Source: Paenibacillus popilliae ATCC 14706 (lineage in GTDB: Bacteria > Bacillota > Bacilli > Paenibacillales > Paenibacillaceae). Taken from it: a stretch of DNA of 51,160 nt. Of this stretch, positions 35,438-45,954 are shown piece by piece. The notes beneath the pieces are model-generated. The model saw only the letters and a list, made by a program, of their open reading frames with translations, searched no databases and had not been told where the DNA came from. The position numbers and the translations under genes are program-made. The number at the start of each line of letters is the position of its first letter. Positions within the stretch are counted from its first letter, which is position 1. The stretch lies in assembly GCF_000315235.1 (NCBI RefSeq), contig NZ_BALG01000167.1, positions 1-51,160 on the forward strand. The letters are read 5' to 3'.

Positions 35438-37033
35438 TTATTGCTCATAATACTGCTTCAGCCGGGTAGCCACGTCCTTCGTATTGTTCAGTAAATCCGA
35501 AGCGCTGAAGAAAATGCTGCCCTTCACGCTGCCATACTGCTTGTTGTAGTCCAGTTGGTCGATGAGCACATCGGCGCTGGACCAGTCCTTCTGCTGCGCG
35601 TCTGCCAGCTTATAGGCGGCATGCCCGATATACAGTTCGACGCCTGTGCCGGCCGTCTCCTTCACCCACCAATCGACCAGCGTATCATAAGAAGCTAGCT
35701 TGTAGCCGATATGCCAATAGACTTGCGGGGCGACGTAATCGATCCAGCCGTTCTTGATCCAGGTGCGCACATCGGCGTACAGATCGTCATAGCTGTTGTA
35801 TCCCGCCTGGGTCAACGATCCCGTCGGATCGAGCGTCGAGTTGCGCCATACCCCGAACGGGCTGACCCCGAAGCGGATATTCGCCTTGCTCACTTTACAT
35901 TCTTCATGCAATTGCTGAATGAACTGATTGACATTGTTGCGCCGCCAATCGTCTTTGTTGGTAAACACTTTGTTATACGCTTTATAGGAAGCATCGTCAA
36001 GGAAAGGCTCGGCAGCCTGGCCGTACGGATAGAAGTAATCATCCAGATGGACCCCGTCGATATCGTATCCGTCGACCACTTCCATAATCGTCTTGATAAT
36101 GAACTGGCGCGCTTCCGGCACGCCCGGATTATACATCAGCTTGCCGCCATGCTTGACGACCCAATCCGGATGCTCCCGCGCCGGATGATCAGCGGCCAGC
36201 TTGGCTATGTCTCCCTGTACGCTGATCCGGAACGGGTTGAACCAGGCATGGAACTCCATTCCCCGGCGATGGGTCTCTTCGATCAGATAGGCGAGCGGGT
36301 CATATCCCGGGTCCTGCCCCTGCTTGCCCGTCAACCATTCCGACCACGGAAGTAGCTTGGAAGGGAAGAAGGCGTCCGATGTCGGTCTCACCTGAACGAA
36401 GACCGCGTTCATCCCTATATTTTGCAGCTTGTCCAGCATGTCGGAATATTCCTGCTTCTGCTGTTCCAGGTCGGCCCCTGTGCGAGGAACGGTCGGCCAG
36501 TCGATGTTATATACGGTGGAAATCCAAGCGCCCCTCAAGCCCTCGGTATGTATTTCTTCTTCCGCCCCTGCATTGGCTTGCGCGCCTTCCTCCCCCGTGA
36601 ATAGGTTCACGCTTCGCTCCTGCTGATCCCACTTTACGGTCAGGCCCGTGTTCTCCCCGATGAACCGCAGCGGCACCATCGTTCGGCTGTCCTGCATCTG
36701 CGCTCCGGCGTCCAGCGCCACCTTCTCTCCGTTGACGAGCGCCATATCGCTGCCAATCGTGAGCTGGATGACGGTTTCATCCTTGCGGAACTCCACCTCC
36801 TGCTTGCTCTTGTCCCAGCCTACCGTCGCACCGATAGCTTCCCCGACGGCCCGGAACGGAAGCATCGTTACGTTCTTCCCCGGCACCAGATAGGGCGCCA
36901 CGTCCGTAACCAGCCTCTTCTGATCGAGATAAATGGCCATGTTGTTCGCCGCTGCCTGCGTAGGCGCCGACAATGCGGCCCCGAACAGCAGCGCCGCCAT
37001 CGTTCCCGGCAAGAGGCGTCTCCAGATTGTCAT
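35438..37033 (-). CDS. Secreted GH10-like (DUF187) protein with copper-amine-oxidase N domain
   Basis: A 531-residue protein with a signal peptide (LPGTMAALLFGAALSAPTQA). Next is a copper-amine-oxidase-N type domain (about 30-145, with the two LPFRAVGEAIGA and VPLRFIGENTGL repeats), usual in Paenibacillus surface proteins. The rest is a glycosyl-hydrolase-like TIM barrel of the GHL10/DUF187 type, with RGAWISTVYNIDWP, GMEFHAWFNPFR, YDIDGVHLDDYFYPYG and VSPFGVWRN. The acidic residues of DIDGVHLDDYF lie where the family's active site is expected. A cell-wall glycan target is likely but inferred. Start ATG at 37033; the larger open frame runs back into the mntR terminator. Confidence 0.88.
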   Translation of the reverse strand: MTIWRRLLPGTMAALLFGAALSAPTQAAANNMAIYLDQKRLVTDVAPYLVPGKNVTMLPFRAVGEAIGATVGWDKSKQEVEFRKDETVIQLTIGSDMALVNGEKVALDAGAQMQDSRTMVPLRFIGENTGLTVKWDQQERSVNLFTGEEGAQANAGAEEEIHTEGLRGAWISTVYNIDWPTVPRTGADLEQQKQEYSDMLDKLQNIGMNAVFVQVRPTSDAFFPSKLLPWSEWLTGKQGQDPGYDPLAYLIEETHRRGMEFHAWFNPFRISVQGDIAKLAADHPAREHPDWVVKHGGKLMYNPGVPEARQFIIKTIMEVVDGYDIDGVHLDDYFYPYGQAAEPFLDDASYKAYNKVFTNKDDWRRNNVNQFIQQLHEECKVSKANIRFGVSPFGVWRNSTLDPTGSLTQAGYNSYDDLYADVRTWIKNGWIDYVAPQVYWHIGYKLASYDTLVDWWVKETAGTGVELYIGHAAYKLADAQQKDWSSADVLIDQLDYNKQYGSVKGSIFFSASDLLNNTKDVATRLKQYYEQ

Positions 37034-37103
37034 GAATCCTCTCTCCCTTGCGTTTAATTTTCCAGGCTTGCCCACAAGCCCTACTCTATTAGACGTACAA
37101 AAC

Positions 37104-37136
37104 AAAACATCTGTTTCACTCGAAACAGATGTTTTT
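37104..37136 (-). terminator. Terminator directly at the mntR stop
   Basis: A 12-bp perfect stem, AAACATCTGTTT (37105-37116) with AAACAGATGTTT (37123-37134), loop CACTCG. On the minus strand it is followed by TGTTTTG. The stop of mntR is at 37137-37135, so the stem begins immediately. Confidence 0.8.
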
Positions 37137-37563
37137 AAGAGGATTCGTTCTCTAATTCGCCGCGCACGCCGGCGAGAGCCTTGAGACGCTCGGGGTCACG
37201 CTTGAAATATTCGATTAGCACTTCGATGCATGTAATGGAATCCCAGCTCAAGTGATGCTCGATTCCTTCCACATCCGTGTAGATGTTCTCATTCTGCACG
37301 CCGATCATCTCCAGGAATTCCTCCAGCAGATGGTGGCGGTCCACAAGCCGTTTGCCCATTTTTTTGCCCTTGCTCGTCAGCACGAGCCCGCGGTATTTCT
37401 CATAGATCAGATATTGATCCTTATCCAGCTTCTGAATCATCTTCGTAACGGAAGATGGATGTACCTCCAATCCTTCCGCAATATCCGATACACGGGCGTA
37501 CCCTTTCTCATCAATCAGTTGATAAATACGTTCCAAATAATCTTCCATGCTTGGCGTAGGCAT
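37135..37563 (-). CDS. mntR: Manganese-responsive repressor MntR
   Basis: DtxR-family regulator repressing manganese uptake. The N-terminal winged helix carries [27 protein letters not shown] and [16 protein letters not shown]. The metal ligands of B. subtilis MntR are all visible: Asp8, Glu11, the His of DRHHLLEEF, and Glu/Glu/His of DVEGIEHH. The product is 142 residues from ATG 37563 behind GAGGGA, near-identical in layout to the Bacillus protein. It is separate from the zinc genes nearby. Confidence 0.96.
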   Translation of the reverse strand: MPTPSMEDYLERIYQLIDEKGYARVSDIAEGLEVHPSSVTKMIQKLDKDQYLIYEKYRGLVLTSKGKKMGKRLVDRHHLLEEFLEMIGVQNENIYTDVEGIEHHLSWDSITCIEVLIEYFKRDPERLKALAGVRGELENESS

Positions 37564-37690
37564 CAAGCGTCCCTCATTTCATCCACAATCGCTAACAATA
37601 TCCATAAGATAGTGTACCATGTTCATGTAAGCAAGTTCAACCATAGCAGGGAAATACGGCCGCATCGAACTCCTTCATTAGATGCCGCTC

Positions 37691-38407
37691 CTATGTAAGC
37701 CGCCTTAGCCAATCCGGCGTGATCTGCTGCAGCCAAATATTGATCTGGTTCAAATGATCCGTAAATAACAGTACGCCCATGATGATCATTACCAAGCCAC
37801 CGAACTTCATCATTGCGTTCGAATAGCGGAGCAGCCAGCGCGTCGATCCGAGGAACACCGACAAAATGAAGAACGGCAGCCCGAAGCCGATGCAGTAGGC
37901 CGTCGTCATCACGATGCCAAGGCGCGGCTGAGAAGCCGACAAGGTGAAGATTGCGCCGAGAATCGGTCCGACGCAAGGGGACCATCCCGCCGAGAAGCCC
38001 ATCCCGAACAAAAACGATCCGAGGTAGCCTCCCTTGCGCGAGACGCCGAACTTCCATTCCTTCATCAGTAGCTGCGGCCGGAAGACGCCCATGATGACCA
38101 GGCCCATCGCGATAATGATCATCGCCGACACTTGACGGACCGTATCTCTATACTCGGCCAAGCGTGATCCGAGGAAGGTCGCACTTAACCCCAGCGTATA
38201 AAAAACAACGCTAACCCCAAGAAGGAAAAACAGGGTATGCGTCATCGTCTTCCAACGAACGACCCGCTTGTTGCGCTCTTCTTTCCATTGATTGACGGAC
38301 ATGCCCGTTATAATGGAAAGGAACGTGGGATACAACGGCAAGCAGCACGGGGAAATAAATGAGATGACTCCCGCCCAAAAGGCAACCCAGACCGTTACAT
38401 CCGACAT
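37691..38407 (-). CDS. ccdA: Cytochrome c biogenesis protein CcdA
   Basis: Membrane thiol-disulfide transporter moving reducing power from cytoplasmic thioredoxin to the cell exterior, for cytochrome c maturation and in sporulating Bacillus for spore cortex formation. Six helices; the two redox Cys regions are SPCCLPLYPTFL (helix 1) and SAGWSPCVGPILGA (helix 4). It is 238 residues. The first Cys motif has an adjacent second Cys (PCC), slightly unusual. Confidence 0.93.
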   Translation of the reverse strand: MSDVTVWVAFWAGVISFISPCCLPLYPTFLSIITGMSVNQWKEERNKRVVRWKTMTHTLFFLLGVSVVFYTLGLSATFLGSRLAEYRDTVRQVSAMIIIAMGLVIMGVFRPQLLMKEWKFGVSRKGGYLGSFLFGMGFSAGWSPCVGPILGAIFTLSASQPRLGIVMTTAYCIGFGLPFFILSVFLGSTRWLLRYSNAMMKFGGLVMIIMGVLLFTDHLNQINIWLQQITPDWLRRLT

Positions 38408-38487
38408 GTTGAACGCCTCCTCCCTAGTTCAACCGCCGGGTAGGGGGAACGGCTACATGTCTTGGAAGAGCCTCCATGTCGACAGAC

Positions 38488-39291
38488 CTATACCTTTACC
38501 CCCCGGCGTATCACTAAGGTTAATATTAACATGGAAATCAATAGCAATACAATCGTCGCGCCGGGAGCCAGGTTCCAGACGCCTGCCATCAGCAGCCCGG
38601 CGATGACGGCGGATTCCGACACGAGCACAGAGACGATAACCGCCCTCTTGAAGCTCTTAGCGAGGAGGAGACTGGTCGCGACCGGAATCGTTAAGAGCGC
38701 CGATACGAGCAACGCGCCGACGATCTTAATCGCGACGCTGATCACAAGCGCCGTCAGCACGGTCACGGCGAGATTCAACCAGCGGACCGGAAGCCCGTTC
38801 ACCGCGGCCGCATCCTCATCGAAGGTCAGCATGAACATTTCCTTGAAAAATAGTAGCATAAAAACAACGACAATGACCGTCACGGCTCCGACCACCGTCA
38901 GATCCGTGCCGTTCAGCGTATAAATGCTGCCGAATAAATAATTGGTCACGTTCGCATTGAAGCTTCGTCCCAACGTAAAAAAGAGCGAGGCCAACGCGAC
39001 GCCGCCCGACATGATAACGGCTATCGACAGCTCGGCATATGTCTTATACGCCTTGCGAAGCCGCTCGATCGCCACCGCCCCCAGTAGGGCGAAGACGACG
39101 CCCATCGCGAGTGGATAGATGCCGAGCAAAAAGCCGAGCGCCACCCCGGCAATCGTTACATGGGCCAAGGTGTCCCCGATCATGGACAGCCGGCGCAGCA
39201 CGAGAAACATCCCCATCAGCGGTCCGGTAATCCCGATGAGCAGACCACCGAGAAGGGCCCTCTGGAAAAATTCTGAAAATATAATATCCAA
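38488..39291 (-). CDS. znuB: Zinc ABC transporter permease
   Basis: ABC-3 family metal permease, 267 residues with eight to nine helices. The N-terminal LLGGLLIGITGPLMGMFLVLRRLSMIGDTLAH segment is the family signature. It begins with TTG at 39291 behind a GGGG-rich site. It lies 50 bases after znuC in the znuA-znuC-znuB order. Zinc, rather than manganese, is inferred from the Zur-type operator and the histidine-rich binding protein. Confidence 0.92.
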   Translation of the reverse strand: MDIIFSEFFQRALLGGLLIGITGPLMGMFLVLRRLSMIGDTLAHVTIAGVALGFLLGIYPLAMGVVFALLGAVAIERLRKAYKTYAELSIAVIMSGGVALASLFFTLGRSFNANVTNYLFGSIYTLNGTDLTVVGAVTVIVVVFMLLFFKEMFMLTFDEDAAAVNGLPVRWLNLAVTVLTALVISVAIKIVGALLVSALLTIPVATSLLLAKSFKRAVIVSVLVSESAVIAGLLMAGVWNLAPGATIVLLLISMLILTLVIRRGVKV

Positions 39292-39341
39292 TCGATACCG
39301 ACCCCTTCACATCATTTGCTAGCCGCATGCTAAGCATGCAT

Positions 39342-40100
39342 TCAGACGATGACGCCATGTGTCAAACCCGGCTCCAGACATTCCGCCTCATGAGAATGCT
39401 TCACATAGAAATGGAACTTCCCGCAGGTGCCGGCCGGCTCGTCGCCAAGCCACGAATTCACCAGGTCCAGATCGTGGGAGACCATGACGAAGGTCATCCG
39501 ATGATGCTCATGCAAATGCTGCAGCAGGTTGAAAAATTCCTTCTGCGTGCCGGCATCGATGCCGACGGTCGGTTCATCCAAAATCATCAAGTCCGGCTTG
39601 TTCACCATCGCCCGGGCCAAAAAGACGCGCTGCTGCTGTCCCCCGGACAGCTGTCCGATTTTTTTGTGAGCCAAATCCTCGATCCGCATTGCGGTCATCG
39701 CATCGACGCATTGGCTGATTTCCTGCTTCGACAGCCTGCGGAACAGGCGTCTTCGGTTATACATCCCGGACTGCACCACCTCCATGACGGTGGCGGGGAA
39801 CAGCGGATTAAACGAATTTTTTTGCGGAACATAGCCTACGCGTTCCCACTGCTTGAACCGCTGCATTGGCGTCCCGAATAGCCTCACTTCCCCGGCAGCA
39901 GGCCGGAGCAAGCCTACCATTAAGCGCAGCAGCGTCGTCTTGCCTGCCCCGTTCGCCCCGATAACCCCTACAAAGTCCCGTTCTCTCACCGTGAAATTCA
40001 CATTTTCAAAGACCTTCTGCCCTTCATAGTCAAAACCGACATGATCCAACGTGATGACCTGCCCGTGGCAGGGATCGGTTACGCGCATTGTTCTCGTCAT
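39342..40100 (-). CDS. znuC: Zinc ABC transporter ATPase
   Basis: ATP-binding subunit, 252 residues. Walker [10 protein letters not shown], signature LSGGQQQR and Walker [13 protein letters not shown] are present, as is the H-loop SHDLDL. The C-terminal tail carries several His and Cys residues ([15 protein letters not shown]). In other bacteria a His-rich ZnuC tail has been thought to bind zinc; that is inference here. Located between znuA and znuB. Confidence 0.93.
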   Translation of the reverse strand: MTRTMRVTDPCHGQVITLDHVGFDYEGQKVFENVNFTVRERDFVGVIGANGAGKTTLLRLMVGLLRPAAGEVRLFGTPMQRFKQWERVGYVPQKNSFNPLFPATVMEVVQSGMYNRRRLFRRLSKQEISQCVDAMTAMRIEDLAHKKIGQLSGGQQQRVFLARAMVNKPDLMILDEPTVGIDAGTQKEFFNLLQHLHEHHRMTFVMVSHDLDLVNSWLGDEPAGTCGKFHFYVKHSHEAECLEPGLTHGVIV

Positions 40101-40154
40101 CTCGCTTCCTTATCCTCCCGGCCGGCTCGCCGCACGCGCCGGAATGTATCCTTC

Positions 40155-41153
40155 TTATTGTAACGCGAGAAGGAGATTTTGCAAGTTCCGTGCCATAAGC
40201 GTCAAATAATTATCGCCCGCCGCTGCCTGCTCCTGTGTCAAGCCTTCCAGCGGATTCAAGACGAGCGTATCGATCTTCGCTTCCGAAGCCAGCGTCTGGG
40301 CCAATTGATCGGATACCAGCTCTTCGAAAAAGACATATTTCAATTGCTTCTCCTGCACCAGCTTCGACAGATTCAGCAGATCCTGCGCGCGCGGCTCCGC
40401 ATCCGGGGAAATACCCATTATCGCATGCTGGCGCAGATCGTAATCCCGCCCCAAGTAACCGAAGGCCTGATGCGATACGATGAGATCGCGCTTCGCGACG
40501 CTCTTCAGCTTCGACGTATATTCCTCATCGATCGAAGCGAGCTTCGCTTTCAACTGCTCATAGTTCTTCTCATAGTCGGCGCGATGCTCCGGATCGGCAT
40601 CCACGAGCGCGTTCTTCACATTCACCACCATAATGAGCGCAGACTTGGGACTGATCCATGTATGCGGATCGATATCGCCATGGTCATGTCCATGCTCGTC
40701 CTCATAGGCCTGCTCGCCTTCGGCGTACGCTTCTTCCTCGTGTTCCTCTTCGCCTGCCTTCAGCAGCGTGACTCCGTTGCTGACCTCGACGGTCTTCACC
40801 TTCGAGTCGGCAGCCAGCCCCTTCTGGAAATCAGACAGCCAGCCTTCGAATCCGGCTCCGTTCACGAGCAGCAGCTGCGCGTTGGACACATTCTGCAAAT
40901 CCCGGCTCTTCGGCGTCCAATCATGCGGCTCGACTCCCGTCGGGATCAGATTAGTCACCTGAACATGTTCTCCTCCGATCTCGCTTGCCATGTAATAGAT
41001 CGGATAGAAGCTTGTGATCACGTTAACCTTGCCGTTGGCCGCTCCTTCTGCACCTGAATCGTTATTCGCGCATGCACTCAGCAGCAGAAGACTGCAAGCG
41101 AGCAGCGCCAGCATGATGAACCGCAGCGACAGACGCCGTTTCCCAAGATTCAT
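40155..41153 (-). CDS. znuA: Zinc-binding lipoprotein of the ABC importer
   Basis: Cluster A-I solute-binding protein, 332 residues. Lipobox LLLSAC puts the lipidated Cys at residue 28. The fold blocks VITSFYPIYYMASEIGG, NLIPTGVEPHDWTP (first metal His) and LIVSHQAFGYLGRDYDL (third metal His) are present. A charged loop (about 140-175) rich in Glu and His (HEEEAYAEG, EDEHGHDHGDIDPH) precedes the second metal His, the hallmark of zinc rather than manganese binders. Start ATG at 41153. Preceded by a consensus promoter with a Zur-like operator. Confidence 0.94.
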   Translation of the reverse strand: MNLGKRRLSLRFIMLALLACSLLLLSACANNDSGAEGAANGKVNVITSFYPIYYMASEIGGEHVQVTNLIPTGVEPHDWTPKSRDLQNVSNAQLLLVNGAGFEGWLSDFQKGLAADSKVKTVEVSNGVTLLKAGEEEHEEEAYAEGEQAYEDEHGHDHGDIDPHTWISPKSALIMVVNVKNALVDADPEHRADYEKNYEQLKAKLASIDEEYTSKLKSVAKRDLIVSHQAFGYLGRDYDLRQHAIMGISPDAEPRAQDLLNLSKLVQEKQLKYVFFEELVSDQLAQTLASEAKIDTLVLNPLEGLTQEQAAAGDNYLTLMARNLQNLLLALQ

Positions 41154-41188
41154 ATTCCAACTCCCTTTCCTGTGTCTTATTCTTTCTA

Positions 41189-41238
41189 TTTCGTAATTAT
41201 TACTATTAAGATTATAGCAGGGCCGAAGCACATGTCAA
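41189..41238 (-). promoter_or_regulatory. znuA promoter with Zur-type operator
   Basis: The minus strand reads TTGACA (41238-41233), 16 bases, TATAAT (41216-41211): both hexamers perfect. Just downstream, covering the expected start site, is TTTCGTAATTATTACTATT on the plus strand (41189-41207). It matches the core of the B. subtilis Zur box (TCGTAATnATTAC). Zinc-bound Zur here would block transcription. The zur gene is 3.6 kb away in this window. Confidence 0.75.
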
Positions 41239-41362
41239 TCCCTGCTTGCGGAAAAATAGTGTGTCATGCTTTGACATCCTTCTCCCCCAATCATAAGATG
41301 ATAGGGGGCCATCTGGCATCTGCATCCCGCAGCAAACCTAATTTTTTTATAAGGAGCAAGGA

Positions 41363-41891
41363 GTGAAAAGTTTGGAATGGATAGACTGGCTGAAATACGC
41401 CATCCTGGGCTTGGTGCAAGGGGTTACGGAGCCCCTCCCGGTGTCTTCAAGCGGGCATCTTGTTATAGTTGAGAAATTATTCGGCATAGATATCGAAGGG
41501 CTAGGATTTGAAGTATTCGTCAATTTCGCCTCTTTATTGGCTATTCGGCCTGGCCCAATCGCTCGCCTTAATTCCCGGTATCAGCCGCTCCGACGCGACC
41601 ATCGTCACCGCCATGGCGCTCGGATGGAAGCAGGAGACGGCGCTGCGGTTCTCCTTCTTCTTGTATATTCCCGTCAGCTTGGGCGGCATGCTACTCGAAG
41701 GGAAGGACATGCTGAAGGATCCGGCGCTCGGGCAGTTCATCGGCCCGTATTTGCTGGCCTTCGTCTGTTCCCTGGTCGCCTCCTACTTCGCGCTCCGCTG
41801 GTTCATGGGGCTGATGGCGCGGGGCAATCTGAAATGGTTCTCCCTGTACTGCGTGGCAGCCGGCCTCTTCGTGCTGCTGTTCCTGAATTGA
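41363..41891 (+). pseudogene. Undecaprenyl-diphosphatase (uppP/bacA) remnant
   Basis: It starts well: GTG at 41363 behind AAGGAG gives [32 protein letters not shown], the family N-terminus with the first catalytic motif, then [13 protein letters not shown]. At about 41545 the frame shifts and the sequence jumps to [21 protein letters not shown] and the normal family C-terminus. About 100 residues between are missing. The deletion and frameshift leave no functional enzyme. The second catalytic motif also reads SRSD instead of SRSG. Since the activity recycles the cell-wall lipid carrier, another copy elsewhere is expected. Confidence 0.88.
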
Positions 41892-41914
41892 TCCGTATGG
41901 ACGAACACATAACG

Positions 41915-41960
41915 GGGGTGTCCCAAAAGTCATTGAAAATGACTCGGGACACCCCTTTTC
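41915..41960 (+). terminator. Long hairpin, terminator or IS end
   Basis: GGGGTGTCCC (41915-41924) pairs with GGGACACCCC (41946-41955), with an inner AGTCATT/AATGACT stem, then TTTTCTC. It could terminate the uppP remnant. Stems beginning GGGTGTCCCAAAA also resemble insertion-sequence ends. The following 150 bases to metG have a small hairpin at 42008-42025 (ACCGCTC/GAGCGGT) and no gene. Confidence 0.6.
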
Positions 41961-42110
41961 TCAAGAATGTAAAACAAAAAGAAATCGTTCTTTAGTACCA
42001 TGGAAGTACCGCTCAAAAGAGCGGTTAACCGAACTGCTACACCTTCTCTTTCCATGTTGCTACCACATCTTTATCCCAGACGACAGAAATTTCGTGTAAT
42101 GGGAGCTAAC

Positions 42111-44126
<2,016 letters not shown>

Positions 44127-44170
44127 TCATATTCGCTTGCAGCCGCTGACAGTGAACCCCGGAATGCACG

Positions 44171-44480
44171 CAAAAAGCTCTCATCCACTTGGGACGAGAG
44201 CTGAACTCACGCGGTACCACCCAAATTCCTGCCGTCTTCCCTTCCTCTTCTACAGGGCAGTGGCGACAGCTTCATTGCGGCCGATTCAACCGGCCTCGAG
44301 CATTCGTTAACGGGAATGAGCCGCCGCAGGCTTGCCTTCTATCGCCATTCGCGTACAGAAGCTCGCAAGCGGTTCCTCCGGGACCATGTTCGGAAGGGTT
44401 CACATACCGGTTCTCAGCAATCCCGGCTCTCTTCGATGCTTACGCTTCCTACTTATCCGTTCATCGGATGATATATACAC
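44171..44480 (-). promoter_or_regulatory. T-box riboswitch, Met-specific, controlling metG
   Basis: The minus-strand leader ends with the T-box GGGTGGTACCGCG (44222-44210). A terminator follows: GAGAGCT (44202 back to 44196) folding onto AGCTCTC (44182-44176), with TTTTT. Upstream the Stem I specifier region reads GAACATGGTCCCGG; the codon ATG at 44387-44385 fits methionine. Uncharged tRNA-Met would stabilise the antiterminator and allow metG transcription. T-box and terminator are certain; Stem I boundaries are approximate. Confidence 0.92.
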
Positions 44481-44528
44481 TAATGTCTGCAGCTTAACTC
44501 CAAATATATCCCAGCCCTCCACCACATG

Positions 44529-44801
44529 TCAAGAGCGCTTGAGCGGAACTGGATCGTAGCCGCCCGGATGGAACGGGTGGCAGCGGCCAATCCGCTTGAT
44601 CGCAAGCCAGCTCCCTTTGATCGGACCGTGAACCTCGAGCGCTTCCAGCGCATAGGCCGAACAGGTCGGGTAAAAGCGGCACGTCGGAGGCTTCAACGGG
44701 GAGATGAATTTGCGGTACAATCTCACCGGCCCCTGCAGCGTCCGCACCGCCCGCGACGGGCGTGAAGCGGCCTGCCGGCCCGCATCTTTGGGCGATCTCA
44801 T
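44529..44801 (-). CDS. yidD: Membrane protein insertion efficiency factor YidD
   Basis: A small (90-residue) protein with the family pattern [32 protein letters not shown] and [15 protein letters not shown]. It is thought to aid YidC-dependent membrane insertion. The ATG at 44801 overlaps the zur TGA (ATGA at 44801-44798), so the two are translationally coupled; the 19-codon upstream extension lies inside zur and is not needed. The N-terminal 20 residues are basic and poorly conserved. Confidence 0.9.
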   Translation of the reverse strand: MRSPKDAGRQAASRPSRAVRTLQGPVRLYRKFISPLKPPTCRFYPTCSAYALEALEVHGPIKGSWLAIKRIGRCHPFHPGGYDPVPLKRS

Positions 44802-45250
44802 GGCCGGGCACCGTCCTTGTCCGCTTCGGAACCAACTGCATGCGAACAGGCTTCGCAATAGCCGAAGACTTCGAATTTATGCTTCACGACCTGGAACTTC
44901 TCCGGCACATCGGTCAGCGGCATCGGACAAAAATGTATCGGATACGTCTTCTCACACTGCAAGCAGATCATATGATGATGGTGGTGCTCCTCCGCGCAAT
45001 GAACCCGGAACTTGACTCCATCCTCGAAGACGATCTGCTCCAGCACGCCCAATTCATGCATGACGCGAAGATTGCGGTATACCGTATCAAAGCTCAAGCC
45101 CAAGTACCGCTTCCCCATAAAATCATAGACATCCTTCGGCGTGAGGAAGCCGTCCGTATCCGCGAATAATTTGGCTAGCATGCGACGCTGTTCCGTAATC
45201 CGCAGTCCTTGCGCCGCCATGATGTCCAATATTTGATCTGTGGTCAGCAT
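44798..45250 (-). CDS. zur: Zinc uptake repressor Zur (Fur family)
   Basis: Fur-family metalloregulator of 150 residues. The N-terminal winged helix has [30 protein letters not shown] and [19 protein letters not shown], closely patterned on B. subtilis Zur. The metal region has [21 protein letters not shown], and structural Cys pairs CLQC and CEAC appear near the C-terminus. The neighbouring zinc importer with a Zur-type operator supports Zur rather than Fur or PerR. A short tail ends in the ATGA overlap with yidD. Confidence 0.9.
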   Translation of the reverse strand: MLTTDQILDIMAAQGLRITEQRRMLAKLFADTDGFLTPKDVYDFMGKRYLGLSFDTVYRNLRVMHELGVLEQIVFEDGVKFRVHCAEEHHHHHMICLQCEKTYPIHFCPMPLTDVPEKFQVVKHKFEVFGYCEACSHAVGSEADKDGARP

Positions 45251-45339
45251 CGGTGTCCCTCCCGTAGATTCCGAACCTCTTTTATAATAATGATCGATTG
45301 TCCTCCCTTAGTCAAACATTATGGAAAGCAGGTGAGCGG

Positions 45340-45776
45340 ATGATTCGACAACAACAAACCTTGGTTCTAAGTCCTTATGTGGCACTGTATGACATCGTTG
45401 TACCGAAGGACAATATGCTCCGTCAAATCAATGAACTGGTTCTACTACTGCGATTAAAAGATATGAACCTGCTCGACATGCTCATCGGGCAGACAGTAGC
45501 TCTCGCGATCGAGCAGGGTATCTTAAAGAGTGCCTCTATCATCGTAGATGCCACGCATACGGCAGCTGTCATTACGACAGGTGAGAAAAATGATGGCAAG
45601 CCATTGCAGACACTGATCGAAAAAAGCCAAGCCACCGGGATGCAGGTCAAAACGGTAATTGGGGATATGGCGTATTCTGAGAAGGATAACCTGATCTACA
45701 CGAAACAAAACGAGATTGAACTTGTAGCGAAACTTTCGCTGTAAATCTCAAGCGAATACTGAAATTAGTAGACTAA
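45340..45776 (+). pseudogene. IS1182-family transposase with multiple internal deletions
   Basis: The frame starts with the usual IS1182 N-terminus (MIRQQQTLVLSPYVALYD, ATG 45340 behind GCAGGTGAGCGG). It then lacks the following block and resumes at RLKDMNLLDMLIGQTV and IIVDATHT. After a second deletion it goes on at AAVITTGEKNDGKPLQTLIEKS to YSEKDNLIYTKQN. After a third, out-of-frame join only the C-terminal VNLKRILKLVD remains (stop at 45776). A full family member is about 450-500 residues; here only four conserved islands survive. No terminal inverted repeats are obvious close by. Confidence 0.9.
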
Positions 45777-45810
45777 GAACTACTGGTGAATACAGCATTA
45801 TGAAGACAAA

Positions 45811-45856
45811 AAGAAGACATTCATCTCCAAAACGCGGGGTGAATGTCTTCTTTTTA
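45811..45856. terminator. Bidirectional terminator, 13-bp perfect stem
   Basis: AAGAAGACATTCA (45811-45823) pairs exactly with TGAATGTCTTCTT (45840-45852). T-runs flank it on both strands, so it can end both the IS1182 remnant and the large secreted-protein gene converging from the right (stop at 45955). The 100 bases between contain no gene. Confidence 0.85.
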
Positions 45857-45954
45857 CACTATCTGCACCGCCTCCGAAGAAAAACGCAAGTTCTTCAGTG
45901 GCCTCCCGCGACGGTGCTCTCTTTTGATCGTTCTGATAAGGATTGGATGATGGC

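Noticed and set aside
45270-45300. A Zur box upstream of zur (TTTTATAATAATGATCGATT)
   Set aside because: Only part of the consensus matches and the symmetry is poor; autoregulation cannot be claimed.
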